DNA of 64,000 bases from Torreya grandis. Its lineage: Eukaryota > Streptophyta > Pinopsida > Cupressales > Taxaceae. The stretch covers positions 513,501-577,500 of the forward strand of contig JARHVA010000593.1 of assembly GCA_037957365.1 (NCBI GenBank), given 5' to 3'. The notes beneath the pieces are model-generated. The model did no database searches. It was given only the letters and a program-made list of their open reading frames with translations, and was not told the origin of the DNA. Each line of letters starts with the position of its first letter. The stretch's first letter is position 1. A program made the translations under genes and the position numbers. This document shows positions 47,933 to 61,215 of the stretch, in pieces.

Positions 47933-50900
47933 TGTTGTCATTGATGTCAAGATTGATATCATTTATGTCAAGGTTAATGTCATTGATTTCATTTATGTCA
48001 AGGTGTAGGTCAGTTAAAAAATTTGAACGCAACCTAATGATTCTTCTGTTGGTAGATGTCAAGGTTGATAAAAAAGAAGTCAAGGTTCAAATCAAATAGA
48101 TATTTGAAATAAACCTAATAATTCTTATTTTGATTGATTAAAATATTGTTTTATCAGTGTGATATTTTTTTTAGTGAGTGATCTTATTTGATAGCATTGA
48201 GGTAGGCATTTTTTAGTACTAATCTTTGAGTACATGGTATCTTTAGAAGCCTAGTCATATCATGAGCATGTGCATGATGAGCATGAAGAGGTATGTGTAA
48301 AGATATGACATAATTTTAGGAGAATTTAAGGCATGTGATAAAGGTGTATAATCATCAAAGAGTGTTTCAAGGTCAATTCTCAAGTTTTAAGTTCTTGAGA
48401 AGCTTAGTCATGGCAATAGTCATGGCATGTAAAGTCCTAGTTAGAAGGTTTGAGCATGGTAGCTTATTGATATGGATGAATAGAGGCATAATAGGTTTTA
48501 TGTGGTTAATTTAACATGTATCTGATTCATTTTATCACTCATGAGAGTATCAAGGTAAGACTGTAGAGGTATAACCTTCAGACCTAGTCTATACCTAGAC
48601 CACTTTTAGACCCTGTCTGACCTAATGAGGCATCATGATTTATTTTTAAGACATATGAAGGATTTTTTGATATTTTTAAGCATTAGAGTGAGGTTTTTAT
48701 AATGAAATTGGAGTATTGAGATCATGGAATAAGGCATGAAAGATAATTTAAAGCCTAGTAAGGTATGAAGACTATGGTGTAGAGAGATAATGTAAGCCTA
48801 AAGGGGTATGAGGTTCTATTTACAAGGAAATTATGGATATTTGAGTATTTTAAAAGGTATTATATGTTTTTTTAATCATTTTACAAATTTTTAAGTCATT
48901 GTTTTCAAGAAAATGCATGAAAAGTGGTTTTGAGGTCTCTCGATTACATAGAATGAGGGCATGCAAACCTAAAAAGGACTTTTAGGTGTTCATTGACACA
49001 TTTAAACTATGAATGGGAACTTGTTATACTAATGAGATATTTTTAAGTGTCTTTGATTAAAATTCCATGAATTATTTTTTGAATTAGGGTGTTATGCTTT
49101 ATGAATGTCATTAAGAGTGGAAACATGTTTAAACCCTCCTAGAACACTAATAAGGACTTGATGTTGAATATGTTGATAAAAATAGCCTAGAATGGTCTCA
49201 AATGACTATATAAACTATTTTATATTTTATTAAACTCTCCTAGGCACCTCTACGTGTGATTGAGTAGACCCTACATAAAAGTGCACATTTCTCATATATT
49301 TGTTGTAGAAGTTAGAGTTGACCAAGTAAAAGTATGAAAATCATTGGATGTAGAAGGTTGATACTTTTATTTTATGTCCATGTTGGTTTATGGGTATTTT
49401 ATATACCTCAAGTGGGCTAAACTAGTCATCCAAGACAACCTATCACTAATAGGCCTAATGATGAAAACAGTGAGAAACCCAAGCAATAATGAGAAGATGA
49501 TTAGGGATGTGTTATCATGAAATAGGGATGAAACCAAGTTCATGGATATGTTTTTCAAGACCTATAAGACATTATCATTTTTTATAGTTTTTTTAGATTA
49601 GTGGTTATAGTGAAAAGAGTTGACTTGTCTGGCTCAGTGAGGTTTGTGTATACTAATGTTATAAGATTGGTCTGCAAGACCAATATTGCCATTTGACCAT
49701 ATTATATTTATATATAAGAATGGAAAAATGATCTCATATTATCCTCTACATGAATAAAAATTATCTATAATTTTCCATATAGATGTTAAAGGATATGATC
49801 ACCATGACTGTGTTTTAAGTGAACTGACAATTCTGCATAACCAAGTTATAGTGACAAATTTGAGGATCTATGCAATGATTTGATGTATCTAATGCATATG
49901 GTGTTTTATTTGTGAATTTAAAGTGTTTATAATTTTTTTGTAAATATTTTAATTAAGTATAATATGGAGAAATGATGAAGCAAAAAATGGCTTGTCTGGT
50001 TTTGATCTGACTATGTGTAGTAAGGTCAAAAGATTGGTCTGTAAGACTAATATTTGACATTATAACTTGAGATTTTTTTATCTAATATTATCATATATAT
50101 TTAAAATGACATTTTTAAATTATAATTAATCATTTAGAGTGTCATTTTAGGTGTTTAAGATCAAATTGTTCATGACTAGGTTTTGGAGTATTCTAGCAGT
50201 TCTTAGTGGGATATTTATAGAGAAGGTTTTGAGTCCTTTTACCTTGAGTTGTGAAGTATAAAACATATGGTTATGACCCTAAGGTCATGTATTTTAATAT
50301 ATTTTTTTATTACCATTTTTTTAAGATAATTTATGTTTAGTCTTTAGTACTTCAATAAAGACTTTCTATGAATAAGAAGGCCTAATTGTGAACAATACAA
50401 ATGGTGTGCTTCAAGTGGTGATTGGACATAAAAGGTGTTATGGATCCTATATGAGATCAGTAAAGGTATATTTTTTTTATATGATATGTTCCTATCATGT
50501 TTGTATTTTAAAATTGTTTCAAGGTAGGCAAATTTTAATGTGTCCTAAAGTAAACCTAATGGAATTAGGTCTACATGAGACCTAAAGATGAAATAAGGCC
50601 TAATTGAGATATGTCAGACCTAAAGGGACCCAAAACATATTTTATTAATTTTTATTAGATGTCATAATATATATTACATGGATAACCTAATATTTTAATG
50701 GTGTTTGTCTAACTAAGTGGATATATGAGCAAGAGGCTTGTATATATACAAGGCAATTTTAGGCTTATTTATGTGAGCAGAGAGCAAGTAAATAAAATAG
50801 TGTTTTGGTTAATCATAAGGACGTCTTATATACCATATAAATGGCATATATAAACTATGATTAATATTTTATAAATGTTCTATGTATGAAAATCAAGTTC

Positions 50901-51414
50901 ATATGACTTAATATGTCTTGAAGAGACCTAATTGAACCAAGAGGCCTAGAAGGTAGTTTGAGAAGGATAAGAGTGTGAAAAGGTTAAGAAGTGTTCATAA
51001 TCAATTGGTTGAGAAAAAAAATTTCTAAATTTTATCAAATAAATCAGGTGGATGAGTTGGTGTTGATTAATCTATCATATTTTTGCCTCTTTGTAAGTTG
51101 GCGTATGTTAAAGCTTAGCTATGTTGGTGCTTAACTAGTTGGGGTTGGTGTTCCATGTAGAGTTGGTGCTTCACTAAATTTGGTGTTTGTATTATAGGAT
51201 TATATTCCATTTTCATATATTAGTTGTTTTTCTCTCCCTTGATGGTTTGCCACATATGTTATGTGTTCTTGTGTTTCTTGATTATGTGGATAAATGTTTA
51301 TGCTTACCAAATCTATATGCTTATTTGAATGGTTCATAATTACTTAAGGTAAATTGGTAAGAATTTTTTTGAATACTGACTCGCCCCTACCCTTCAATAA
51401 TTTTGATTCCAACA
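47933..51414 (+). repeat. Large LTR 1 of plus-strand gag-only array (3.48 kb)
   Basis: It starts TGTTGTCATTGATGTC and ends CCAACA just before a Met-type PBS. No polypurine tract precedes it, so it is the outer 5' LTR. It aligns along its whole length with LTR 2 (54015-57573) and, with gaps, LTR 3. Confidence 0.87.
50737..50752 (+). promoter_or_regulatory. Palindromic TATA element, LTR 1
   Basis: cttgtatatatacaag is a perfect 16-bp palindrome containing the TATA core, about 660 bp before the LTR end. Confidence 0.7.
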
Positions 51415-51416
51415 TT

Positions 51417-51427
51417 TTGTATCAGAT
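51417..51427 (+). promoter_or_regulatory. PBS, array unit 1
   Basis: TTGTATCAGAT aligns with TGGTATCAGAT of unit 3; decayed tRNA-Met type. Confidence 0.65.
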
Positions 51428-51479
51428 CAGGTCATTTGAAGTAGGCCTAAATAGCCTAATGGAAATCTTAGAAGGAAGG

Positions 51480-53608
51480 ATGGCTAGTCACCAAGCTCAA
51501 GGTGGTTTCTATACTAGTAAGGCTCCATTCTTCAATGGAACTAATTGTAATTTTTGGAGCATTAGAATGAGGATATATCTAATTTAAATGGGCCATGACA
51601 TATGGAAGTTATTTATGGAAGGATATACTCCACCTCCTACACCACCAATCAATGCAGCAAGCAAGAAGGAAAGTGAAAACAATTCCAAGGTAATAAATGC
51701 CATTTTATGTGGGCTATCAAAGGTAGAATTTGTGAAGCTGATGCACTGTGATTCAACCAAGGTGAAATGGGATAAATTTAATAATATCTATCAAGGAGAC
51801 ACAAATGTGAAGATGGCTAAGTTGTAGACCCACTGGAGATAGTTTGAAAGTCTAAATATGAATGAAGATGAAACCATTGCATCTTACCGACTAAAGGTTG
51901 ATTAAGTTGTTAATTTCATTATAGGATTAGAAGAATAAGTGAAAGAGTCTACATTTTTTCAAAAGGTATTGAGATTACTAAATCATAAGTTTGATTATAA
52001 AGTATATGCAATAGAATAGATGTAATATTTGTATAATCTTGAAATTGATGGGCTTCATGGCATCTTAACTACCTATGAGATGAGAAAAAATGAAGGAATG
52101 CCTCCTAATAAGGAAGTAGTATTAAAATCTTATAAGAAGTTAAAATCCAAGTAGGTCAAGGATGAGGTATGTTAATATTTTGATGATGATGAACAAATAG
52201 CCATATTTTTTAGGAAGCTAAGGTTTATAGCTGGAAAGTACAAGGGTAAGTTGATTTTCAAATGATTCAACTATGGTAATATTATTCACTTTTTATCTAA
52301 ATGTCCTAAGGAGGATAAAATTAATCATTATTAAGAATATGATGAACATCATGGAGATGATAGGAAGGTTTATAAGCCTGACAAGAACAAGAAAGATTTC
52401 AAAAAGTATGAAGGTAGGAAAGGGTCATTCAAGAACAAGTGAAGTTTATACACCAAATAAGATAATAATTCATTTCATGTAACTAAAAAAAGTACATCTA
52501 ATATTAATGATAGTAGTAATGAACATAAACATGATGATAATGAAACCTTATTTATGGCCATAGAAATAGACAATGAGTTGTTCAAATGGGAAATTCCTTA
52601 TGGTTGATGAAGAATTCGATGAAGAAGAAGCTAAAGTGAACCTTGAGGTAAAATTATTGATTAATCTAAAGGATTTGAAGTTAAAAAGAAAGGAATCACA
52701 AACTAAAATAATTAGTTAAGGACTATGAAGATCAAATTGGCTTGTTTGAGGAGAAATTGAGTAACACATCCAATAAATATGATGAGATCATCAATCAGAC
52801 TAAATCATAGATGAAGATATTTATTGTAAGCCTAAAGGCTAAAGAGGAAGAATGCACCAAGTATGAAACTAAAATGGAATCCTTAAAATCTAATTTGGAT
52901 CAATCATATAGCAAGTTGAATACCTTTATGAAGTTTGAAAAGAGTACTGATGTTCTAGATAACATCTTGAGTAGTGGGAAGTTTAGAAGTGATAAAATAG
53001 GTCTTGGTTTCAAATAAGACCAAAAGGAGGTAGCTCAAGTTAGGGAGAAAGATAATAAAGACAAGAATATCAAAATGAAGAAATAAATCAAAAAACCTAA
53101 TTATATGAGGTATACTAATTCATTCAATGGTTATTGTTTTGTATGTAATCAGTTTGGTCATAGAACAAGATAGTGTAGAAGACCCTCTAAAAACTAATAT
53201 ATATGGGATTATGAAAGGAATAATCATTCAATAGGTATGAATGAGGTGGCTTGATAGATTTTTCATAATGTAGGACACACTATATTATTCTATCCTAACT
53301 AATTTAGAAGGTCATCAAGTCAAAACAAGAGGTTTGAAGCTCCTAGAGTACAAGAGAAAAGGCAAATGAATGTATGGAAACCAAAGATAGTAAAGGTGAG
53401 ACTTGATCCATCTACAAGCTCAAGTGGAATATTTACTATGGTAGAACATATTTTAGATGATAAATAAATTTAGGAATGTTCATTATCATCTTAGATTGTT
53501 GATCACACATATGATGAAAAGGTCAAGCCTAAAGTGAAAATCAAGCCTAACAGAATCTTGAAAGATATTCAGTCTTATGAGAGCATGAAGATCTTGGAAT
53601 ATCCTTAA
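51480..53608 (+). pseudogene. Copia-type gag, array unit 1 (gag-only element)
   Basis: It would encode a capsid/nucleocapsid protein. ATG at 51480 starts MASHQAQGGF; an upstream in-frame ATG (51354) lies before the PBS in the LTR and is not used. The capsid (UBN2-type) domain shows APFFNGTNCNFWSIRMRIYL, then SKVINAILCGLSKVEF, KVKWDKFNNIYQGDTNVKMA and MNEDETIASYRLKVD. Stops include TAA at 51585 (Gln) and TAG at 51825. A first knuckle (about 52270) is damaged. A Lys/Glu coiled-coil section follows (SLKAKEEECTKYETKMESLK, about 52830). Two more knuckles come after it: GYCFVCNQFGHRTR (about 53125) and a damaged third near 53255. After about 53608 only untranslated sequence remains before the purine tract. 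No protease, integrase or RT is present. Confidence 0.85.
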
Positions 53609-53990
53609 CTTGTGTTATTTTAGTTATATATGGAAAGGGGTGACTCCATTAGGATTTATGAAGACATTATTTATTTAGTAGAAGAATGGTGGATGTTTGG
53701 TTTGAGGGGGAGATATTCAAGTTGTTGACTAAGCTTGATCTATGTTGAGAAGTGGTCTTGTAATTTGAGTTCATTTGAAAAAGGTATGCATGGATTAAGT
53801 GGGAGCATGTTCCTATAATGATTCATATTTTATATGTTGATCATTTATTTCAAGAAGGTTTAGCTTCAATATTTTTAATATGTATGACCCTTTATCATTA
53901 ATGTCAAATGGGGATAAAGTTCAAGAAGGAAGATTGACTAGATTGGGGGAAATGAGAGTGATCAGATTGAAGAATGTTTTGCTATCAATG

Positions 53991-54002
53991 AAAAAAGGGG
54001 AA
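53991..54002 (+). promoter_or_regulatory. Polypurine tract, array unit 1
   Basis: aaaaaaggggaa lies 12 bp before LTR 2, and the intervening bases are tctattgagaag. Confidence 0.7.
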
Positions 54003-56400
54003 TCTATTGAGAAGTGTTATCATTAATGTCAAGGTTTATGTCATTTATGTCAAGGTGTAGGTTAGAGATATAATTTTAAGGCAACCTAATGATTCTTTTG
54101 TTGGTAGATGTCAAGTTTGATTAAAGAGAAGTCAAGGTTTAGATCAAAGAGAGAATTTGAAGGAAACATAATAATTATTCTATTGGTTGATGACAATATT
54201 TTTTTAGTGGTGTGAGATTTTTATCTAGTGAGTGATATTTTTTTATAGCATTGAGGTAAGCATGTTTAAGTACTTATCTTTGAGGATAAGGTATTTTTAA
54301 AAGCCTACTCATAACAATCATAATCATATCATGAGCATGTGTATGGTGAGCATAAAGAGGTATGTGTATAGGTATGACATCATTTTAGGAGTATGTAAGG
54401 TATGTGATCAAGGTTTAGAATCATCAAGGATTTTTTCAAGGTCATTTTTCAAGTTTAAAGTGCTTGAGAATCCTATTCATGGCAATAGTCATGGCATGTA
54501 AAGTCCTAGTGAGAAGGTTTGATCATGGTGGCTTGGTGAGATGGATGTATATAGGAATAATATGTTTTATGGGGTTTATTGAACATGTATATGAGGCATT
54601 GGATCACTCATGAGAGTCTTAGGGTGATCCTACAGGGGTAAGACCTTCAGACCTATTTTTACCTAGACCACCTCTAGACCCTACCTGACCTAATGAGGTA
54701 TCATGAGCTATTGTCAAGATATATGAAGGATGTTTGGATGTGTTTAAGAATATGAGAGAGGTTTTATGTCATGATATTTAGGTTTTGAGCATGAAATTTA
54801 TGTTTTGATAGCATGGAAGAAGGCATAAAGGATAGTTCAAATCCTAGTAAGGTATGAAGACTATGGTTTAGAGAGAAAATGTACGTCTAATGGGGTATGA
54901 GCTTATGTTTCCAAGGTAAGTATGGATAGGTGAGTGTTTTCAGAGGTATGATATTTTTTTAAATTACTTTCATAAATTTTTAAGTCATGGTTTATAATAA
55001 AAAAACATAAAAAATGGTTTTGAGGTCTCTCAAGTACATAGAGCGAGGGCATACAAACTAGAGAAAGACTTTTTGGTATTCATTGGCACATGTAATCTCT
55101 ACATGGGAACATAAGATGTTAATGAGAGATTTGGAAGGTTCCTAGCTCAAAATTATATGCATTATTTTATGGATTAAGGGGTTATGCTTTATGAATGATT
55201 GTTAAGACTGGAAAAAGGTTTAAACCCTCCTAGAACCCTAATAAGGAACCAATGTTGAAGATATTGATTAAAACAGCCCATAATGTTCTTAAATGACTAT
55301 AAAAACTATTTTAACTTTTATTAAACTCTCCCAGGAACATTTAGGTGTGACTGAGTTATCAAGTGTGTGAGTGAACCCTATAGGAACGTGCATATTTCTT
55401 AGAGATTTGTTGTAGCAATCAGAGTTGACCAATTAAAAGTATGAAAATAATTGGATGGATAAGTTTAAGACTCTTTTTTTATGTATATTTTGTTTTATAG
55501 ACATGTTATATCCCTTAGGTGTGTTTATGTGTTCATCAAAGATAAACTATTGGTAATAGTCCTAATGATGAAAATAGTGAGAAACTTAGGTAATAGTGAG
55601 AAGATGATTAGGGATGTGTTATCATAAAATAGGGATGAAACCAAGTATATGAATATTTTAATCATTAATTTTAATACATACTCATTTTTGGTATAAATTT
55701 TTTTAGGTTAGTGTTTATAGTGAAAAATTGCTCATAAGTTGACTTGTCTAAGTCAGTAAAGTCTGTGTATAGTGAGGTTATGAGATTGGTCTATAAGACC
55801 AATATTTATATTTGACCATATTATATTTATATATGATAATGTTATAATAATATCATAGGATCATATAAATTCATCATAATTCTCTATAAATGGTAATATA
55901 TGGGTTAAATATTATGGTCACCATGACTGTGCTTTAAGGTGAACTAGCAGTTCTGGGTAAGTTATAGTGATAAGTTTGAGGCTCTATGCCATGAGTCGAT
56001 GTATATAATTAATATGGGTTTTTTTTGTGACTTTAAACTTATTATAATTATTTTATAAATCTTTTAAGTAAGTATAATATGGATAAATGATGAAGCCAAA
56101 ATGGCATGTTTGATTCTGGTCTGACTATGTGTAGTAAGGTCAAAATATTTGTCTAGAAGACCAATATTTGACATTAGACCTTGATATTTTTTCATCTTAT
56201 ATTGGTATATAGATGTTAAATTATATTTTTAAATTATAATTAATCATTTAGAGTGTTTTTTTAGGTGTTAAACATCAAATTAATCATGATTAGGTTTTCG
56301 AGTGTTATGGCAATATTTAGTGGGGTATTTACAGAGAAGGTTTTGAGTCCTTTTGCCTTGAGTTGTGAAGTATAAATTATATGATGATGACACTGAGTTC

Positions 56401-56402
<2 letters not shown>

Positions 56403-56462
<60 letters not shown>
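56403..56462. repeat. (TG)30 microsatellite within LTR 2
   Basis: Pure TG repeat. The matching sites in LTR 1 (about 50290) and LTR 3 (about 61795) read 'catgtattttaatatat' and 'catgtattctatgtatat', without expansion. Confidence 0.98.
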
Positions 56463-56466
<4 letters not shown>

Positions 56467-56896
56467 ATTACCATGTTTTTTAGCTCATTTGTGTTTAATA
56501 TTTTGTAGTTCAATATAGACTTTCTATGTATGAGAAGGTTTAATTGTGAATAGTACAAATGGTGTGTTTCAAGTGGTGATTAGACATAATAGGTGTTATG
56601 GAGCCTATATTATCTTATTACAGGTCTATTTTATTTTTATATAATATTTTCCTATCATATGTTGAGTTTAAAAGTGTTCCAAGGTAGGCAAAGTGTAACG
56701 TGTCCTAAAGTAGACCTAATGGGATTAGGTCTCCATGAGACCTAAAGATGAAATAAGGTTTAATTGAGATATGTCAAACCTAAAGGGACACAAAACATCT
56801 TTTATTCATATTTATTATATGTCCTAAGATATATTACATGGCTAAACTAAGATTTTAAGGGTGTTTGACTAACTAAGTGGTAATATGAGCAAGAGG

Positions 56897-56912
56897 CATG
56901 TATATATACAAG
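56897..56912 (+). promoter_or_regulatory. Palindromic TATA element, LTR 2
   Basis: catgtatatatacaag, one mismatch from the palindrome of LTR 1. Confidence 0.68.
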
Positions 56913-57575
56913 GTAGTTTTAGGCCTATTTATGTGAGCAAAGAACAAGAGAATAAAATAGTATTTTGGTAAGCACAAGTATATATTATAGACAATATAAA
57001 ATGAATATATAAATTTTGATGAAGATTTGACAAAGGTTATGTGTATGAAAATCAAGTTCATATGACCTAATATGTCTTGAAGAGACCTAATCGAGTGAAG
57101 AACCCTATAACATAATTTAAAAAGGATAAGAGTATAAAAAGCTAAATATGTGGTCTTCATTAGTTGGTTGAGAAAAAAGGTGTCCTAAAGGTGATTAAAT
57201 CAATTAGGTGGCTGAGTTGGTGTTGATTTATCTAGGTGGTCAGTGCCTCATTGAAATTTGGTACTTGTTAAAGCCTAGCTGAGTTGGTGCTTAGCTAGTT
57301 AGGGTTGGTTCTCCATGTGGAGTTGGTACTTCACTAAATTTTTAATTTGTATTATAATAATATATTTAATTTATAGATATTATTGGGTTTTATTCCCCTT
57401 GATAGTTTCCCACATAAGTGATGTGTTCTTGTATTTCTTTCTTGTGTCAATAGGTGTTTATGCTTGCTAGATCTATATGCTTGTTTGAATGGTTCATAAT
57501 TTCTTAAGGGAAACTGGTAAGAAATTTTTTGAATACTGATTCACCCCACCTTGTAATCATTTCACTTCTAAAATT

Positions 57576-57586
57576 TGGTATCGGAG
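57576..57586 (+). promoter_or_regulatory. PBS, array unit 2
   Basis: TGGTATCGGAG, one base from TGGTATCAGAG. Confidence 0.72.
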
Positions 57587-57638
57587 TAGGTCCTTTAAAT
57601 AATTCCTAAATATCCTAAAGGAGATCTTAGAAGGAAGG

Positions 57639-59750
57639 ATGGCTAATCAGCAAGCTCAAGGTGGTTTCTCTACTAGTAAGGCTCCATTCTTACATGGAAC
57701 TAATTATGTTGTTTGGAGCATTATAATGAGGACATATATAATTTTAATGGTACATGACATATTTTAGTTAGTTTTGTATGGATACACTCCACACCACCAA
57801 CTGATGTGGTAGGCAAGAAGGAAAGGGAAAGTAATTTCAAGGCAATGAATTCCCTTCTATGTGGGATATAAAATGTATAATTTATGAAGGTAATGCACTA
57901 TGAGTCAACCAAGTTGATATGGGAAAAATTTAATACTATCTATGAAAGAGACATAAAGGTGAAGATGGATAAGTTGCAGAACCACTAGAAATAATTTAAA
58001 ATTCTGAAGATGAAACCATTTCATCTTACTTATTGAAGGTTGATGAAGTTGTCAATGTCATTAGATAATTAGGATAATAATTGAAAGAGATACAGTTATT
58101 AAAAAGGTATTTAGATCAATGATTCCTAAGTTTGATTCTAAGGTATCTACAGTAGAAGAGATGCAATATTTGGACAAGCTTGAAATGGATGGGATATATA
58201 TCATATTGAATGCCTATGAGATGAGAAAAAATTAAGGAAGGCCTCCTAAGAATGAAGCAACATCCAAAACTAATAATAAAATAAAATTCAAAAGGTCAAG
58301 GATGAGTTATGTTCATATGTTTATGATGATGAACTAATAGCCATGTTTGATAGGAATTTAAGGTTTGGATATAGTAAGTAAAAGGGTAAGTTTTCATTCA
58401 CATGTTTCAATTATGGTAAGATTGGTCACTTTACATGCAAATTTCATAACAAGGATAAAATTGAGCTTGATGAATAAAATGATTAACGTCATGGATATGA
58501 TAGTAAGGTCTATAATCCTGACAAGAACAAGAAATATTTTAGGAAGTATGAAATTAGGAAAGGGTCATTCAAGAACAAGAGAAGTTTCTACACCTAAAAA
58601 GATAATAATTCATCTGATGTAACTGACACAAGTACATTTGATAGTGATGATAGCACTAATGAACATGAACATGACATTAATGAAACCTTATTCATGGTCA
58701 AAGAAATAGACAATGAGGGTTGCTCAAATGGGAAAGGCCTTATGGCTATTGAAGAATCATATGAAGAAGTTAAATTTAACCTTGAGGTAAAATTAGTGAG
58801 TGCTCTAAAGGATTTGAATTCACAAAGAAATAAGTATCTCAAACTAAGATCATTAGTTAAGGAATATGTAGAGTAGATTGGTTTTTTTGAAAAGAGATTG
58901 AGTAACACATCCAAGGAGTATGATGAGGTCATTAATTATATTGAATCATAGATGGAGATAGTCATTATAATCCTAAAGGCTAAAGAGGAATAATGCATTA
59001 GGTATGGAAATAAAATAAAATCCTTAAAATCTAAGTTGGATCAAACATCTAACAAGTTGAAGACCTTTATAAAGTTTGAAAAAAGTAATAATGCTCTAGA
59101 TAACATCTTGAGTAGTCAAAAGTCTGAAAGTGATAGAATAGGTCTTGGTTTAAAATAAGACCAAAAAGAGTTAGTTCAATTCAAATATAAAGATAATAAG
59201 ATCAACATGAAGAGACAAATCAAACAGCTTAATGTTATTAGGTATACTAATTCATTCAGTGGTTATTTTTTTACATGTAATCAGTTTGGTCACAGAGTAA
59301 GAGAGTGTAGAAGACCCTCTAAAAATGAATATGCATAAGATTATGAAAGGAATCATTAGTCAAGAGTTATGAATGAGGTGGTTTAATATAGTTTTCATAA
59401 TGTAGGACACATTGCAATACTTTTTCATAATAGAGTTAGAAGGTCATCAAGTCAAAACACGAGGTTTGAAGCTCCTAGAGTGCAAGAGAGAAGGAAAATG
59501 AATGTATGTAAAACAAAGATAATAAAGGTGAATCATGATCAATATACAATATCAATTGGATTATTTAATTTTTTAGAACATACTTTAGATGGGAAATCAA
59601 TTCAGGAATGTTCATTATCAGCTCAGATTGTTGATCACATGGATAATGAAAAGGTCAAGCCTAAGATGAAAATCAAGCCTAACATAATATAAAAAGATAT
59701 TTAGTCTTATGATAGCATGGAGATATGGTAATATCATTAACTTGTGTTGT
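57639..59750 (+). pseudogene. Copia-type gag, array unit 2 (gag-only element)
   Basis: Same architecture as unit 1, with ATG at 57639 (MANQQAQGGFSTSKAPF). It is more decayed in the capsid half (a small deletion near 57785 and several stops). A better preserved first knuckle, CFNYGKIGHFTCKFH, lies near 58400. The coil region is open from about 58694 to 58876 (SALKDLNSQRNKYLKLRSLV). The second knuckle is recognisable as a CNQFGHRVRECRRP motif near 59278, and the third (HNVGHIAILFH) is damaged near 59395. The basic tail KVKPKMKIKPN ends near 59690. No pol domain follows. Confidence 0.82.
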
Positions 59751-60124
59751 TTTATTTCTCTATGGAAAAGGGTGACTCCATCAAGCTTCATGGAAACACT
59801 ATCCAATTAGTATAATCATGGTGGATTCTTGGTTTAAGGGTCAATTATTTAGGTTGTTGATTGAGATTGATCTATTTTGAGAAGTGGTCATTTAATCTAA
59901 GTTCATTTTAAGGAGATATGTATGGTGTAAGGGGTATCATGTTCCTTTAATGCTTCATATTTTGTGTGTTGATATTTTGTTTCAAGAAGGTGTGGTTTCA
60001 GAAGTTGTAGTATGTATGACCCTTTGTCATTAATGTCAAAGGGGTAGAAAGTTCAAGAAGGAAGATTGACCAAATTGGGGGAGATGAGAGTGATAAGATT
60101 GAAGAATTTTTTTCCATCAATGAC

Positions 60125-60131
60125 AAAGGGG
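60125..60131 (+). promoter_or_regulatory. Polypurine tract, array unit 2 (weak)
   Basis: aaagggg is followed by a T-rich 'tatttttttgataag' before LTR 3; decayed compared with unit 1. Confidence 0.5.
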
Positions 60132-61014
60132 TATTTTTTTGATAAGTGTTGTCATTGATGTCAGAGTACACGTCAGAGAGAGAATTTGAAGGCAACCTAA
60201 TGATTCTTTTGTTGGTAGATGTAAAGGTTGATCAAAGATAAGTCAAGGTCCATATCAAAGAGAGAATTTGAAGGCAACCTAGTAATTAGTATATTGGTTG
60301 ATAAAAATATTTTTGTAGTGGTGTGAGAGTGTTTTCTAGTGAGAGTTATTTTTGTATAGCATTGAGGTAAGCATGTTTGAGTACTAATCCTTGAGTACAA
60401 GGTGTCTTGAGAAGCCTAGTCATAACAAGCATAGTCATATCATGAGCATGTGCATGGTGAGAATGAAGAGGTATGTGTAAAAGTATGACATCACTTGAGG
60501 ATAATGTAAGATATGTGGTCAAGGTGTATAAACATCAATAAGTGTTTCAAGGTTATTTTTCAAGTTTAAAGTGCTTGAGAAGCCTAATCATGGAAGTAGT
60601 CATGGCATGTAAATTCTTAATGAGAAGGTTTGAGCATGGTGGCTTGGTGAGATGGATAAAAAGAGGCATAATATGTTGTATGGGGTTGATTGAACATGTA
60701 CTTGAAGCATTATAACACTCATTATATTCTTAGGGTGAGCCTATAGGGGTAGGATCTTTAGACCTAGTCTGCACTTAGACCACCCCTAGACCCTACCTGA
60801 CCTAATGAGGAATCATTAGTTATTGTCAATAATATTAAGGATGTATGGTTTGGAAGGCATGAAAAGTGGTTTTTAGGTCTCTCAAGTACACATAATGAAG
60901 GAATACGAACTTGAGAAGGAATTTTAGGTGTTTATTAGCATGTGTAATCCATGCATGGGAGCCTGAGCTGTTAAGGAGAGATGGGTAATTGTTCTAACTC
61001 AAAATTATCGGGTG

Positions 61015-61215
61015 ATTTTTTAGATTAAGGGGATATGTTTTGTGAATGATTTTTAAGACTGGAAATTAAACTTATGATTCATTTAGATGATCATATCTCT
61101 AGTCTTAACAATCAATGATTTTTATGAATGATAACCTTTAAAATGATATGTTTTATGAATGATGTTATATGTTTTATGAATGATTATTAAGATGGGATAT
61201 GTTTTATGATTATAA
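61015..61215. repeat. Local duplications replacing deleted part of LTR 3
   Basis: 'gatatgttttgtgaatgat', 'gatatgttttatgaatgat', 'tatatgttttatgaatgat' and 'gatatgttttatgattata' all lie within 200 bp. A single copy ('ttatgctttatgaatgat') is present in LTRs 1 and 2. Confidence 0.8.

Larger units (their letters stand above)
54015..57573 (+). repeat. Large LTR 2 of plus-strand gag-only array (3.56 kb)
   Basis: Shared by units 1 and 2. It starts TGTTATCATTAATGTC after the purine tract and ends before a Met-type PBS. It contains a 60-bp TG microsatellite absent from LTRs 1 and 3. Confidence 0.87.
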
